A DNA stretch of 64,000 nucleotides, taken from Actinomycetota bacterium. GTDB lineage: Bacteria > Actinomycetota > Thermoleophilia > BMS3ABIN01. The notes under the pieces were generated by a model, which was not told the DNA's origin, searched no databases, and was given only the letters and a program-made list of their open reading frames with translations. The first letter of the stretch is position 1; each line of letters starts with the position of its first letter. The stretch spans positions 1-64,000 of the forward strand of contig JACRMB010000007.1 in assembly GCA_016235065.1 (NCBI GenBank). The letters run 5' to 3'. This document shows positions 1 through 12,983 of this stretch, piece by piece. A program made the position numbers and the translations under genes.

Positions 1-105
1 CGAGAAGCCGTTTTCCCCGGCGCTTACCAGCCCCGCTCCCGCAGCCAGCAAGACCGTGGACAGGATACAGCCGGCAATAAAAATGTATCTGGCTGAGGTT
101 TTCAT
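1..105 (-). CDS. N-terminus of a secreted protein, cut by the window edge
   Basis: An ATG at 105 opens a leftward frame that stays open for 35 codons to the window edge. The visible part is a signal peptide: a short positive start (MKTSAR), a hydrophobic core (residues 8-27) and a small-residue region (SAGEN) where cleavage could occur. A GGGGG ribosome-binding site sits 8 bases upstream. The mature protein lies outside the window, so its function cannot be told. A Cys occurs in the hydrophobic core, but there is no clear lipobox. Confidence 0.55.
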   Translation of the reverse strand, partial: MKTSARYIFIAGCILSTVLLAAGAGLVSAGENGFS

Positions 106-264
106 GGTTTTGACCCCCGAGTCTTTTTTGCTATCGGATATCAGCTATTCGGACTTCCAGGGCATATCCTTTAGCGAAGTCAAGGTGGACGGGTAAGCCT
201 TCGACCCGGCAATTCCCTTCGGGCAGATGCGACGAAAGAAGCTGGCTGCATTTAGAACGTGGAA

Positions 265-303
265 TAAAAAAGGCGGCCCGCCGGTTTTGCCGGCGGGCCG
301 CCT
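265..303 (-). terminator. Intrinsic terminator of the LPXTG gene
   Basis: A perfect 14-bp GC-rich inverted repeat (271-284 with 290-303, 5-base loop) is followed on the minus strand by a T-run (A-run 266-270 on the plus strand). It lies about 30 bases past the stop of the LPXTG protein gene, exactly where its terminator is expected. Confidence 0.9.
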
Positions 304-330
304 CTATCGACTTAATCTGCGAAGCGCGTA

Positions 331-891
331 TTAGCGCTTGCGGCTACGTACCATCCTGATACCAACGCCTGCCGATGTCAGCAGACCCGCGCCCAACAGA
401 CTGAGGGCGGCGATCGGAGCTCCCGTCGAGGGAAGCGCCGAGGCTACGGTGCAATCCTGCACTACCAGTATGCCCATGTTGGTGCTGGTCAGGTCGTCCG
501 CGACTGCGACGACTTCCCAGCTGGCTGCCCAGGTAGCGACATTGGCTCCGTCGCTTGCCCTGATGACTGTCGAGGGGATCACTGCAGTAAGACTCCAGTT
601 GCCCGCGGCGTCAGCCATAGGGGTACCAAGCAGCGCCAGATAGGAGTCGGTTGCAGTGTCCATGCCCATGGCGACTGCGACTCCGCTGTTGGCCGGCATG
701 CCGGATCCAGCGATCGTCACCGTTGCGCCGACACAACCGCCTGTTGAAGGGGTTACCGTGGCATCGCCGACAATAACCGGCGTATAGCCGTCCTGCGCTA
801 CGCTCTGGGCCCCTGCGATACCAGCACTTGCCAGAACCATGGCCAGCACGCACGCAAAGGCGATTAAAACCATTCTGCGCTTAAACTTCAC
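331..891 (-). CDS. LPXTG-type cell-wall-anchored protein
   Basis: A 186-residue exported protein with a typical sortase-substrate architecture. It has a positive N-terminus (VKFKRR), a hydrophobic signal segment ending in AGAQ, a small extracellular part with a predicted beta-sandwich character (ATVTIAGSG, AAGNWSLTA), then LPSTG, a hydrophobic stretch and the tail RSRKR. Family knowledge: sortase cleaves between T and G and links the protein to peptidoglycan. No sortase gene is in this window. I chose the GTG at 891 because AAGGAGG sits 8 bases before it. ATGs at 897 and 948 are in frame, but the first is too close to that site. A terminator follows the gene. The ligand or substrate is unknown. 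Confidence 0.8.
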   Translation of the reverse strand: MKFKRRMVLIAFACVLAMVLASAGIAGAQSVAQDGYTPVIVGDATVTPSTGGCVGATVTIAGSGMPANSGVAVAMGMDTATDSYLALLGTPMADAAGNWSLTAVIPSTVIRASDGANVATWAASWEVVAVADDLTSTNMGILVVQDCTVASALPSTGAPIAALSLLGAGLLTSAGVGIRMVRSRKR

Positions 892-1046
892 GTACATCAC
901 CTCCTTCTTGTTGATTGACCTTGCTAAGCAAAAAGTTGCTTTAAACAATTCAACGAGGCGTCATTATTTCCTTGGAGCTGCCCCTGATTGACCACCGGCG
1001 TCGATAGACCCTCTACCCCAATCGTGTCTATTTTAATCACACGGGT

Positions 1047-3515
<2,469 letters not shown>

Positions 3516-3540
3516 CTGGTTTTCTCCTTTTCAAAACCCG

Positions 3541-3596
3541 GGGACACATTACTTAATTCAGCACCGGCCGGTCGGGATGAATTTAGTAGTGTGTCC

Positions 3597-3597
<1 letters not shown>
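3541..3597. repeat. Long inverted repeat in the gyrB-gyrA spacer
   Basis: The two 20-base arms, 3541-3560 and 3578-3597, pair at 18 of 20 positions. The 17-base interior itself contains a perfect 10-base palindrome, ACCGGCCGGT (3563-3572). The right arm ends on the last base of the gyrB stop codon, so the element fills almost the whole spacer. Its gggacaca...tgtgtccc ends resemble the REP-like palindromes that I recall near Y1 transposases, but none is seen here. It could equally be a processing or attenuating stem in a gyrB-gyrA transcript. The structure is certain; the role is not. Confidence 0.75.
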
Positions 3598-6038
<2,441 letters not shown>

Positions 6039-6172
6039 TCAAACCTGGAGCGGAGGCGCCCCGTTCAGGGGGCGGCGATTGGGGGCGGAAAACAGCTCTT
6101 CAGACAGGGCTGCGCTCCTTCAAGCTCCGACCTCCGGTTTGGGTGGTGAGGACCCTTGGAATTACTCCCCGG

Positions 6173-6203
6173 AGTATATCACAAAGGCGCTTTGATTTTC
6201 CAA
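6173..6203 (-). promoter_or_regulatory. Candidate gyrB promoter
   Basis: On the minus strand an extended -10 (TGA then TATACT, hexamer 6178-6173) lies 19 bases from TTGGAA (6203-6198). The start of transcription would be near 6166, giving a leader of about 158 bases before gyrB. A short inverted repeat (ACTCC/GGAGT) sits over the -10 and start site. Confidence 0.45.
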
Positions 6204-6226
6204 GCCGAGGGGGTAAAACTATCCAG

Positions 6227-6538
6227 CTATTTGCGGGATTTTCCTTTGCTCCTGGCCTGGTGGACAAAGCGTATTTCCTTGACCTCCACGGGTGGGTCAA
6301 GATCGTTGAGTCGCCTGGTCAGTTCAGTGGCTGAGAGCTTGAGCTCGCAGGCCCATCCACCTGACTCACAACTGACCACCATTACGCCCTCGCTGAACGC
6401 TTCAACGGCGGTACTGGCAGCGATCTCGGCCCCTGCGGCCTGCTCCCAGAGGCTTTGCAGACACAGGCCGGGGCTCGTACGCCAGAGCCGGTCGCGCTCC
6501 CTCCGGACGATCGATCCTATATTCCTGTACCTAGCCAT
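6227..6538 (-). CDS. DUF721 (DciA-type) protein
   Basis: 103 residues of the DUF721 family, recognised from its place between recF and gyrB and from the pattern LQSLWEQAAGAEIAAST followed by a beta-rich half and a basic tail (QARSKGKSRK). DciA, the DUF721 protein studied in other bacteria, loads or regulates the replicative helicase DnaB, so a replication-initiation role next to dnaA is reasonable. The ATG at 6538 overlaps the recF stop by 8 bases (ATGGCTAG), implying coupled translation. An in-frame upstream ATG at 6568 lies deeper inside recF and is less likely. Confidence 0.75.
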   Translation of the reverse strand: MARYRNIGSIVRRERDRLWRTSPGLCLQSLWEQAAGAEIAASTAVEAFSEGVMVVSCESGGWACELKLSATELTRRLNDLDPPVEVKEIRFVHQARSKGKSRK

Positions 6539-7688
6539 ATAGATTCCCGACCTCCTGGCTTGGCACACCCCTGTTGACCTCGATCACGCAGGCGGCGCCG
6601 AGCTCTTCCTCGGTGAACAGACCCGTGTCGGCGGCAGTGATAATGGTCTGGGGGTCGCTGGCATATGATGCGGCTTCGTCGCTGCCGGCCCCTCTTTTGC
6701 CGTTTTCGGCAAGAGCTGCCAGCAGGCGGCGGCGGCGCTCGGGGTCCAGCTCGCTCATCACATCGTCGAGCAGCAACATCGGCGGCTCTCCGGACTCCAT
6801 GCCCATGCGCCTGTCGGCCAGCAGCAGCGCCAGCACCGCTGCGCGCTGTTCGCCCTGGGAGCCATACGCTCTCAGACTTCGAAAGCCCAGCGTGAAATCG
6901 ACGTCGTCCCGGTGTGTACCGATTCCGGTGGCAAGTCTCCCGAGATCGTCCGACCACCTGTCCTCCAGCGCCGACACCACTTTTTCCTCCAGCTCCGCCA
7001 CTCCGCCGAAGCCGGACAGCTGGGATATATAGTCGACCCCGGCATGGACGTCGTCCGCCGATATCTCGCGGAAGGCGCTCCCGAATCTGGGCTCGATCTC
7101 CCGGCAATAGTTCAGGCGCTCCCGGTAGATCTTGACCGCCAGCGAAGCCAGCTGCCGGTCCCAGGGGGAGATGTCTGCAAGCTGGACCAGTCCCGCCCGG
7201 GCTCTTTGCAGAAAGCTGTTGCGTTGCGCCAGCACCTTCTGGTAATCGAGAAGAAGCCGCCGGTATGAGGGCTGGCGCCTGCTGATTGCCTCGTCCAGAA
7301 AACGGCGCCTCTCGGCTGGCGGCCCCTTGATCAGCTGCAGGTCGTCCGGAGAAAAACAGAGGATCGAACCAGGAGGCAGCCATTGGGGGCCGCCGCCGGA
7401 GTCAATGATGGAACCCGACCCCCGTTCACAGGCTACTGCTCTATCGATCTGGGAGCCACTCCAGTCAACGGCGGCTTCTATGCGGAAAAAGGAGGTGTTT
7501 TCTCGCACCAACTCCTGCTCCCGGCTGGTTCGAAATGAGCGGCCGCAACACGCGAAGACAGCGGCTTCGAGGATACTGGTCTTGCCGGCTCCGTTGGCTC
7601 CGACGACAATCGAAAGGCCCGGGGGGAACTCGGCGATTCCATTCTCGATGTTTCTGAAGTTGCTTAGCTGTAGTCGCCTGAGGCGCAA
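6531..7688 (-). CDS. recF: DNA replication and repair protein RecF
   Basis: 385 residues, usual length. RecF is an SMC-like ABC ATPase that helps load RecA at gapped DNA through RecO and RecR. Visible motifs: Walker A GANGAGKTS (30-38), ABC signature SQGEQ (277-281), Walker B LLLDD (305-309) followed by the D-loop region SELD. Translation begins at a TTG, MRLRRLQLSNFRNI being the canonical RecF start. It follows dnaN by 38 bases and overlaps the DUF721 gene downstream, so dnaN-recF-DUF721 look co-transcribed. Confidence 0.96.
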   Translation of the reverse strand: MRLRRLQLSNFRNIENGIAEFPPGLSIVVGANGAGKTSILEAAVFACCGRSFRTSREQELVRENTSFFRIEAAVDWSGSQIDRAVACERGSGSIIDSGGGPQWLPPGSILCFSPDDLQLIKGPPAERRRFLDEAISRRQPSYRRLLLDYQKVLAQRNSFLQRARAGLVQLADISPWDRQLASLAVKIYRERLNYCREIEPRFGSAFREISADDVHAGVDYISQLSGFGGVAELEEKVVSALEDRWSDDLGRLATGIGTHRDDVDFTLGFRSLRAYGSQGEQRAAVLALLLADRRMGMESGEPPMLLLDDVMSELDPERRRRLLAALAENGKRGAGSDEAASYASDPQTIITAADTGLFTEEELGAACVIEVNRGVPSQEVGNLYG

Positions 7689-7726
7689 AGCCTTGAATAC
7701 CGCCGTTCTTATATGAAGGAACTTTT

Positions 7727-8836
7727 CTAGCCGGTGAGGCGCACAGGCATTATCAGGTAGAGGAAGTCGTCTCCCTCGCCCTTGATAAGGCCCGGCCGCA
7801 AGGGGCTGATTATCCGTAAAGCGATCTGCTTTGCCGCGACGCTGTCGACGCCTTCGCGAAGGAACTCCGGATTGAATCCGATCTCTACCTCTTCTCCCTG
7901 AAAAGCGACGGGCATGGTCTCTTTGGCTTCTCCCACCTGAGGCGTCTGTGCTGAGATGGTCAGTTCCCCGGATGCGAACTTCAGGCGCAGGGGGGCGTTC
8001 TTCTGGGCCATCAGGCTGATGCGGCCGACCGCCTCCATGAGCTCTTCCTTGTCCATGTTGATCTCGTGCTTGAACTCATCCGGCAACAGCTGCTGGTAGT
8101 TGGGGAACTGGCCCTCGATCAGCCGTGACGTCAGGATAGTATCCGCCGCGGTGAAGATAGCCTGCCCGTCCATGATGCCGATGCTGATCTTTTCTGCTCC
8201 TGACTGCGAGCAGATACGGGCGAGCTCCTCAAGGGATGCCCGGGGGATTATTACTTCTTTCTTGTCCTTGAGACTACTCTCGGCTACAGTCTCGCGCACG
8301 CTCAGTCTGTAGCTGTCGGTAGCCACCATCTTCAGTTTATCCTTGGAGAACTTTACCAGGATCCCGGTGAGGACAGGCCTGGTCTCATCGCGCGAAGCTG
8401 CCCTGGCCACAGTGTTGATCGTTGACACCAGCGGTTCGCTGTTTATCTCAAACGATCCGTCCTCGGGCATCTCTGGCAGGCGAGGGAAGTCAGCCGCCGG
8501 CAGGCAGTTAAGGCGGAAGCTTGCGGTTCCACACTGGACCGTCGCTACCTGCTCCTGTTCGTCCATATCGATGCTGACTTCACCCGCTGGAAGGCTACGG
8601 ACTACGTCTGTCATCAGCCTACCCGGGACTACCAGGGCTCCTTCTCCTTCCGACACAGCTTCCATGGTCAGCCGTAGCGACAGCTCCATGTCAGTACTGG
8701 CCAGTTCGATCCTGCCGCCTTCTTTCAATCCGACCCTGATTCCGGACAGGACCGGCATGGTGCTTTTGGTGGAAACGGTCTTGAGAACCGACTGCAGCTT
8801 TTCGAGCAAGAGATCTCTGGAACAGGTTATCCGCAT
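7727..8836 (-). CDS. dnaN: DNA polymerase III beta subunit (sliding clamp)
   Basis: 369 residues, typical for the three-domain clamp that encircles DNA as a dimer and tethers polymerase III. The N-terminus (MRITCSRDLLLEKLQSVLK) and the end (YLIMPVRLTG) are characteristic. GGAGGT lies 6 bases before the ATG. The first codons contain a DnaA-box-like TTATCCGCA (8827-8835), and an AT-rich block and further DnaA-box-like sites fill the space up to dnaA, so this gene borders the origin. Confidence 0.97.
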   Translation of the reverse strand: MRITCSRDLLLEKLQSVLKTVSTKSTMPVLSGIRVGLKEGGRIELASTDMELSLRLTMEAVSEGEGALVVPGRLMTDVVRSLPAGEVSIDMDEQEQVATVQCGTASFRLNCLPAADFPRLPEMPEDGSFEINSEPLVSTINTVARAASRDETRPVLTGILVKFSKDKLKMVATDSYRLSVRETVAESSLKDKKEVIIPRASLEELARICSQSGAEKISIGIMDGQAIFTAADTILTSRLIEGQFPNYQQLLPDEFKHEINMDKEELMEAVGRISLMAQKNAPLRLKFASGELTISAQTPQVGEAKETMPVAFQGEEVEIGFNPEFLREGVDSVAAKQIALRIISPLRPGLIKGEGDDFLYLIMPVRLTG

Positions 8837-9088
8837 GAGGCGACCTCCAACGATTATTTATTTAATAATTTATTAAAAAGAAAGCATTAATAGTAGTAAG
8901 CCGCCTGAAAGCGGGGACAACCTGACAAAACTGCTCCAAAACAGGGAACTCACACCAGGGAAAAAATAGTGAACAACCCTGAGGATAACAGGCCGTCTCG
9001 ATGGAACAACCTTACCCGACCAAAGCCATATGCGCAAAACTGAGGATAAACCAAAGAGGCTCCACAGGACACAGGTGACTTTTCCACC
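8827..9088. other. Origin region between dnaA and dnaN (AT-rich block plus DnaA-box-like sites)
   Basis: This 264-base spacer holds an almost pure A/T block (8853-8880), a candidate unwinding element. It also has sites one mismatch from the DnaA box: TTATCCGCA (8827-8835) and TGAGGATAA twice on the minus sense (8980-8988, 9041-9049). A weaker TTTTCCACC is at 9080-9088. No open frame of note is present. Together with the boxes upstream of dnaA this resembles a two-part origin flanking dnaA, as in Bacillus subtilis. Which side opens first is inference. Confidence 0.6.
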
Positions 9089-9100
9089 GGGTTTCCCACG

Positions 9101-10468
9101 CTAACGGCTGGAGTTCTTCAACCTGCTGGTGATCTGCTGGACCATGGTGAAGACCTCACGCTCTTCCTTGATCAGTTTGGCGATCTTGTTGATAGCATGA
9201 ATAACCGTGGTATGATCCCGCCCTCCGAACTTCTCGCCGATACGGGGCAGTGAAGAATCAGTCAGCTCCCGGCAGAGGTACATGGCTATCTGCCTTGGAA
9301 AGACGATGCTCTGGCTCCGCTTGCTGCCCTTTAGGTCGCTCATGGATACGCTGAAGAAGCGGCAGGCCTCGTTCTGGATCATGTCGATGGTGATCCGGGT
9401 GTCGAGGTTGGTGGGAAGGATGTCTTTGAGGGCATCCTTGGCAAGAGGCAGGGTTATCTCCGAGCTGGTGAACTTGGCCTGGGCGGCGACCCGGATGAGC
9501 GCCCCTTCCAGCTCCCTTATGTTCGTGGGTATGCCGCGGGCGATAAAGCCGAGCACCTCGTCAGTGGAGTCGGGAGATATATATATGTTCCTTGAAGCGA
9601 CCTGCTTGCGAAGGATGGCTATCCTGGTCTCTACGTCCGGCGGTTGTATGTCTGTGATCAGACCCGACTCGAAACGGCTGCGCAGGCGTTCTTCCAGGGT
9701 GGCTATCTCTTTGGGGGGCCGGTCGCTGGATATCGCTATCTGTTTGCCTGCTTCATAAAGGTCGTTGAAGGTGTGGAAGAACTCCTCCTGGGTACCCTCC
9801 TTGTTCTCAAGGAACTGGATATCGTCGATCAGCAGCACGTCGTTGTTGCGGTATTTGCGCTTGAAGTCCTCCATCTTTCTGTCCCTCACGGAATTGATGA
9901 AGTCGTTCGTGAATGACTCCACGGTCATATACTTGACCGAGAGCTCGGGGTTGTTTGTGGCCACGTAGTGTCCGATCGCCTGGAGCAGGTGGGTCTTGCC
10001 AAGACCAACCCCGCCATAGATAAAGAACGGGTTATAAGCGCGAGCGGGGACCTCGGCTACTGCGAGCGCCGCCGCATGGGCGAAGCGGTTGCTGGAGCCG
10101 ATGACAAAGCTCTCGAACGTGTACTTCGGATTGAGGCTGCCCAGGGCCGGGCGCTCGGAGACCTCGATGCGTGGCAGTGGAAGTGAAACCGGCGGCTCGT
10201 TGCCGTCTGTGACCAGCGGCGCCACAACGACCCTGACCGGGACCTCCTCGCCGACGACTTCTTGAAGGGAGTCTTCGATGAGGGGCATGAAGCGAGTCTC
10301 GATCTTTGATTTTGCAAAATCGTTGGGGACGGAAAGCAGGAAGGTGTTGTCTTCCTCCATGCCCTCGGTGCCGGCGTTCTCAAACCAGATCTCATACGCG
10401 GAGCTGCTCAGAGATTCTCTGATCGACTCTTTGGCGCGTCGCCAAATCGTTTCTGCTCGGTCTGCCAT
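9101..10468 (-). CDS. dnaA: Chromosomal replication initiator DnaA
   Basis: 455 residues. DnaA binds DnaA boxes and opens the origin in its ATP form. Domain I is residues 1-75 (IWFENAG), a short linker follows, then the AAA+ core with Walker A GGVGLGKTH (152-160), Walker B LLIDD (212-216) and sensor region SRFESGL. DNA-binding domain IV carries GGRDHTTVIHA (415-425). I start at the ATG at 10468 (MADRAETIWRRAKESI) because AGGAG lies 6 bases upstream and family members begin here. An in-frame ATG at 10546 would add 26 atypical residues. Its expression may be self-controlled, as DnaA boxes lie 178-330 bases upstream. Confidence 0.97.
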   Translation of the reverse strand: MADRAETIWRRAKESIRESLSSSAYEIWFENAGTEGMEEDNTFLLSVPNDFAKSKIETRFMPLIEDSLQEVVGEEVPVRVVVAPLVTDGNEPPVSLPLPRIEVSERPALGSLNPKYTFESFVIGSSNRFAHAAALAVAEVPARAYNPFFIYGGVGLGKTHLLQAIGHYVATNNPELSVKYMTVESFTNDFINSVRDRKMEDFKRKYRNNDVLLIDDIQFLENKEGTQEEFFHTFNDLYEAGKQIAISSDRPPKEIATLEERLRSRFESGLITDIQPPDVETRIAILRKQVASRNIYISPDSTDEVLGFIARGIPTNIRELEGALIRVAAQAKFTSSEITLPLAKDALKDILPTNLDTRITIDMIQNEACRFFSVSMSDLKGSKRSQSIVFPRQIAMYLCRELTDSSLPRIGEKFGGRDHTTVIHAINKIAKLIKEEREVFTMVQQITSRLKNSSR

Positions 10469-10589
10469 GGATGGCTCCTGTAAGTTCGCGGGATGCCCCC
10501 CAAAAACCAGGTTACGAGCGCGGCTCACAACGGGATGTGCTGGCAACCTGCCGCAGTGCGATTGACTCTGGGGAGAGTGTGGCGAAGAT

Positions 10590-10616
10590 TTTATAGCCGT
10601 CCCGTCATGAAAACAA
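10590..10616 (-). promoter_or_regulatory. Weak candidate dnaA promoter
   Basis: On the minus strand TATAAA (10595-10590) is preceded 15 bases upstream by TTGTTT (10616-10611). The start of transcription would be near 10583, about 115 bases before the dnaA ATG. The DnaA box TTATCCACA at 10646 lies just upstream, a fitting position for autorepression. The -35 match and spacing are poor. Confidence 0.3.
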
Positions 10617-10639
10617 GATGTCAGGGAGAGCCCGGAGGG

Positions 10640-10800
10640 GCATAGTTATCCACAGGCCCTGTGCATAAGGCGTTGATAAAACCCCCGCAAAACGCAGGTT
10701 TGGCCGGTTGGGTAAACCGGGGTCCCGGGGACGGTTAACTTCCTGCATCTCGTGACATTGTCCGCACTATCCACAGGTGTGAACAGGCTGTGGATAAAAG
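10640..10800. other. Origin region upstream of dnaA: DnaA-box cluster
   Basis: The 464-base space between dnaA and parA contains no gene. It holds two perfect DnaA boxes, TTATCCACA (10646-10654) and its reverse complement TGTGGATAA (10789-10797). It also has TGTGCATAA (10660-10668), which fits the TTATNCACA consensus in reverse, and CTATCCACA (10767-10775), one mismatch. Box pairs are spaced 14 and 22 bases start to start. Genes diverge from this point (dnaA leftward, parA rightward), as expected at oriC. Confidence 0.75.
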
Positions 10801-10932
10801 CGGGTCCGGACGTGCCTGTTGGTATCCAGAACTGGCGACGGTTTTCAATGAGATTCCGGCTAATAAAGGAATTCCCGTACAGGGATAGAACAAATTAGAA
10901 CGAAAATCCCGCAAACTACGGGAGTCAGTCAC

Positions 10933-11745
10933 TTGACTACAGTAATAGCCTTTTCAAATCAGAAGGGCGGGGTCGCCAAAACGACTTCCACCCTCAATGT
11001 CGGTGTTGCCCTGCGTGAGATGCATTACCGCGTCCTCGCGATAGACATGGACCCCCAGGGAAACCTGTCCATGAGCCAGGGGATAAATCCGGATTTCCTC
11101 ACCAGGAGCATGTTCAACGTGCTGGTCCAGCGCGTTCCCCTGGACGACGTCATCCAGCGCTGCGAGATCGACATCGCGCCGGCAAGCATCGACCTGGCGG
11201 GAGCCGAGCTGGCGCTGTCGTCGGCGATCGGCCGGGAGCGCGCCCTGGAGAAAGCGCTCATGCAGGTGAAGCACCGTTATGACTTCGTCCTCATCGACAC
11301 CCCGCCGTCACTGGGCCTGCTGACGATCAACGCCCTGACAGCTGCGGACGGTGTCATCGTACCCGTGCAGTGCGAGTACCTTTCGCTGCGGGGGCTGGCA
11401 CAGCTGGAAAAAACGCTGGAGATGATCAGAGAGAACCTCAATCCGGACGTCCGAATAAGGGGCATCCTGCCGACCATGTTCGACGCCCGGACCATCCACG
11501 GCCGCGAAGCAATCGAGATACTCAAGGAGAGCTTCGGTGAGACGGTATTCAAGACCGTGGTGAGGAAAACCATAAAGTTCGCGGAAGCCCCGGTTCAGGG
11601 CCGCTCGATCATGGCCTATGAGCCCGAGGGCGCCGCCGCGGACGCCTATCGAAACCTGGCAAAGGAGTTGCTCAATGCAAATGCGAGCGAGCATGAAGGA
11701 AGGGGCCTTAGCGAACCTCTTCCAGCCTACGGAGCACATATCTGA
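10933..11745 (+). CDS. parA: ParA/Soj-family partition ATPase
   Basis: 270 residues. Contains the deviant Walker A KGGVAKTT (11-18), Walker A' IDMDPQGN and Walker B LIDTPP, which define ParA-type ATPases that move ParB-bound DNA on the nucleoid or regulate DnaA. Translation starts at a TTG with GGGAG upstream. That GGGAG can pair with TCCCG at 10907-10911 in a small hairpin, which may restrain translation. No parB follows; the next gene is ftsZ, and no parS-like palindrome was noticed in the window. So it may be Soj with parB elsewhere, or a ParA relative tied to division, such as a MipZ-like or MinD-like role. Confidence 0.85.
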   Translation: MTTVIAFSNQKGGVAKTTSTLNVGVALREMHYRVLAIDMDPQGNLSMSQGINPDFLTRSMFNVLVQRVPLDDVIQRCEIDIAPASIDLAGAELALSSAIGRERALEKALMQVKHRYDFVLIDTPPSLGLLTINALTAADGVIVPVQCEYLSLRGLAQLEKTLEMIRENLNPDVRIRGILPTMFDARTIHGREAIEILKESFGETVFKTVVRKTIKFAEAPVQGRSIMAYEPEGAAADAYRNLAKELLNANASEHEGRGLSEPLPAYGAHI

Positions 11746-12811
11746 GAACGTGACCGTGGAGGAGAAGCGTCCGGCGCCCCGGGAGAGCCTGGAAGCGCGT
11801 CGGGACGCGGCCTACATCGCCGCCATCAAGGTGGTAGGGGTGGGCGGCGGCGGCACCAACGCCGTGAACCGCATGATCGCTGCCGGCATCAAGGGCGTGG
11901 AGTTCATCGCCCTCAACACCGATGCCCAGGCCCTGCAGATGTCAGAAGCCGACGTCAAGATCCATGTCGGCGGCGAGTTGACCCGCGGGCTTGGCGGCGG
12001 TGCCGACCCCAGCGTCGGCACCGAGGCCATGGAGCGCAGTCGTGACGAAGTGAAAAAGGTATTGCGTGGGGCCGACCTGGTCTTTATAACCGCCGGGGAA
12101 GGCGGAGGCACCGGCACCGGCGCCGCACCGGTTATCGCCGCGGTCGCCAGGGAGACCGGCGCGCTGACGATCGGGATCGTGACCAGGCCGTTCAGCTTCG
12201 AGGGAACCAAGCGTAACATCCAGGCCGAGGAAGGAATCCGCAAGCTGCGCGAGGCTGCGGATACCGTCATCGTCGTCCCCAACGACCGCCTGCTGCAGGT
12301 TGTCGAGCGCGGCACGAGCCTGCTGGAATCATTCGCCGTAGCCGATGACGTTTTGCGGCAGGGCGTCGAGAGCATCTGCGACCTCATCAATGTACCCGGT
12401 TTGATCAATGTCGATTTCGCCGATGTGCGGACCATCATTAAGGGAGCCGGCAGCGCGCTCATGGGGATAGGTGTCGCCTCGGGAGAGAACAGGGCAACCG
12501 AAGCCGCGCGCCAGGCAATCGGCTCACCACTGCTCGAGACTTCCATCGAAGGCGCCAGCGGTATCCTGCTCAACATCAAGGGCAGCTGCGATGTCGCCCT
12601 GCAGGAGGCCAACGAGGCGGCTCAGGTTGTGGCTGAGGTGGCGTCAGAGGATGCCAACATCATCTTCGGCACAGTGGTCGACGAGACCCTGGCCGACTCG
12701 ATCATGGTGACCGTCATCGCGACAGGGTTCGATCGCGGCGCTGATTCCCAGCGGCGCACCCAGCGGCGGCAGGATACCAGTCTCGATACGCCCGATTTTA
12801 TGAACGCCTAA
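11675..12811 (+). CDS. ftsZ: Cell division protein FtsZ
   Basis: About 378 residues. FtsZ is the tubulin-like GTPase that forms the division ring. The GTP-binding signature GGGTGTGAAP is at 143-152, the T3-loop glycines at 57-60 (GGGG) and the T7 synergy region (NVDFADVRTI) later. I start at the ATG at 11675, which has AAAGGAG 7 bases upstream but overlaps parA by 71 bases. Later GTGs are possible. This leaves an unusually long N-terminal arm of about 48 residues before AIKVVGVGG. The C-terminus, DTPDFMNA, is a shortened version of the conserved tail that binds FtsA or SepF-type partners. ftsZ normally lies in the dcw cluster; here it is paired with parA at the origin. A strong terminator follows. 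Confidence 0.95.
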   Translation: MQMRASMKEGALANLFQPTEHISENVTVEEKRPAPRESLEARRDAAYIAAIKVVGVGGGGTNAVNRMIAAGIKGVEFIALNTDAQALQMSEADVKIHVGGELTRGLGGGADPSVGTEAMERSRDEVKKVLRGADLVFITAGEGGGTGTGAAPVIAAVARETGALTIGIVTRPFSFEGTKRNIQAEEGIRKLREAADTVIVVPNDRLLQVVERGTSLLESFAVADDVLRQGVESICDLINVPGLINVDFADVRTIIKGAGSALMGIGVASGENRATEAARQAIGSPLLETSIEGASGILLNIKGSCDVALQEANEAAQVVAEVASEDANIIFGTVVDETLADSIMVTVIATGFDRGADSQRRTQRRQDTSLDTPDFMNA

Positions 12812-12889
12812 GGCCGCCGGGGGCATAGCGGCGCTCCGCTGACCGTTATTGCAGCAGACAACAGGCCATGCCGGCCTGATAGATATCCA

Positions 12890-12918
12890 GAGGCGCCCCG
12901 AAGGGGCGCCTCTTTTTT
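12890..12918 (+). terminator. Intrinsic terminator after ftsZ
   Basis: A perfect 10-bp stem (12890-12899 with 12903-12912), 3-base loop, followed by six T (12913-12918). It ends the parA-ftsZ transcript 79 bases after the ftsZ stop. Confidence 0.93.
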
Positions 12919-12983
12919 AATCAGTGACTCGCATGCCTGACCAGCGATACGCACAAGAGCCAGGGCAGGTGGGCGACCGGAGT

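Noticed and set aside
10933-12811. parS sites near parA
   Set aside because: No match to the TGTTTCACGTGAAACA consensus or a close variant was noticed in the window.
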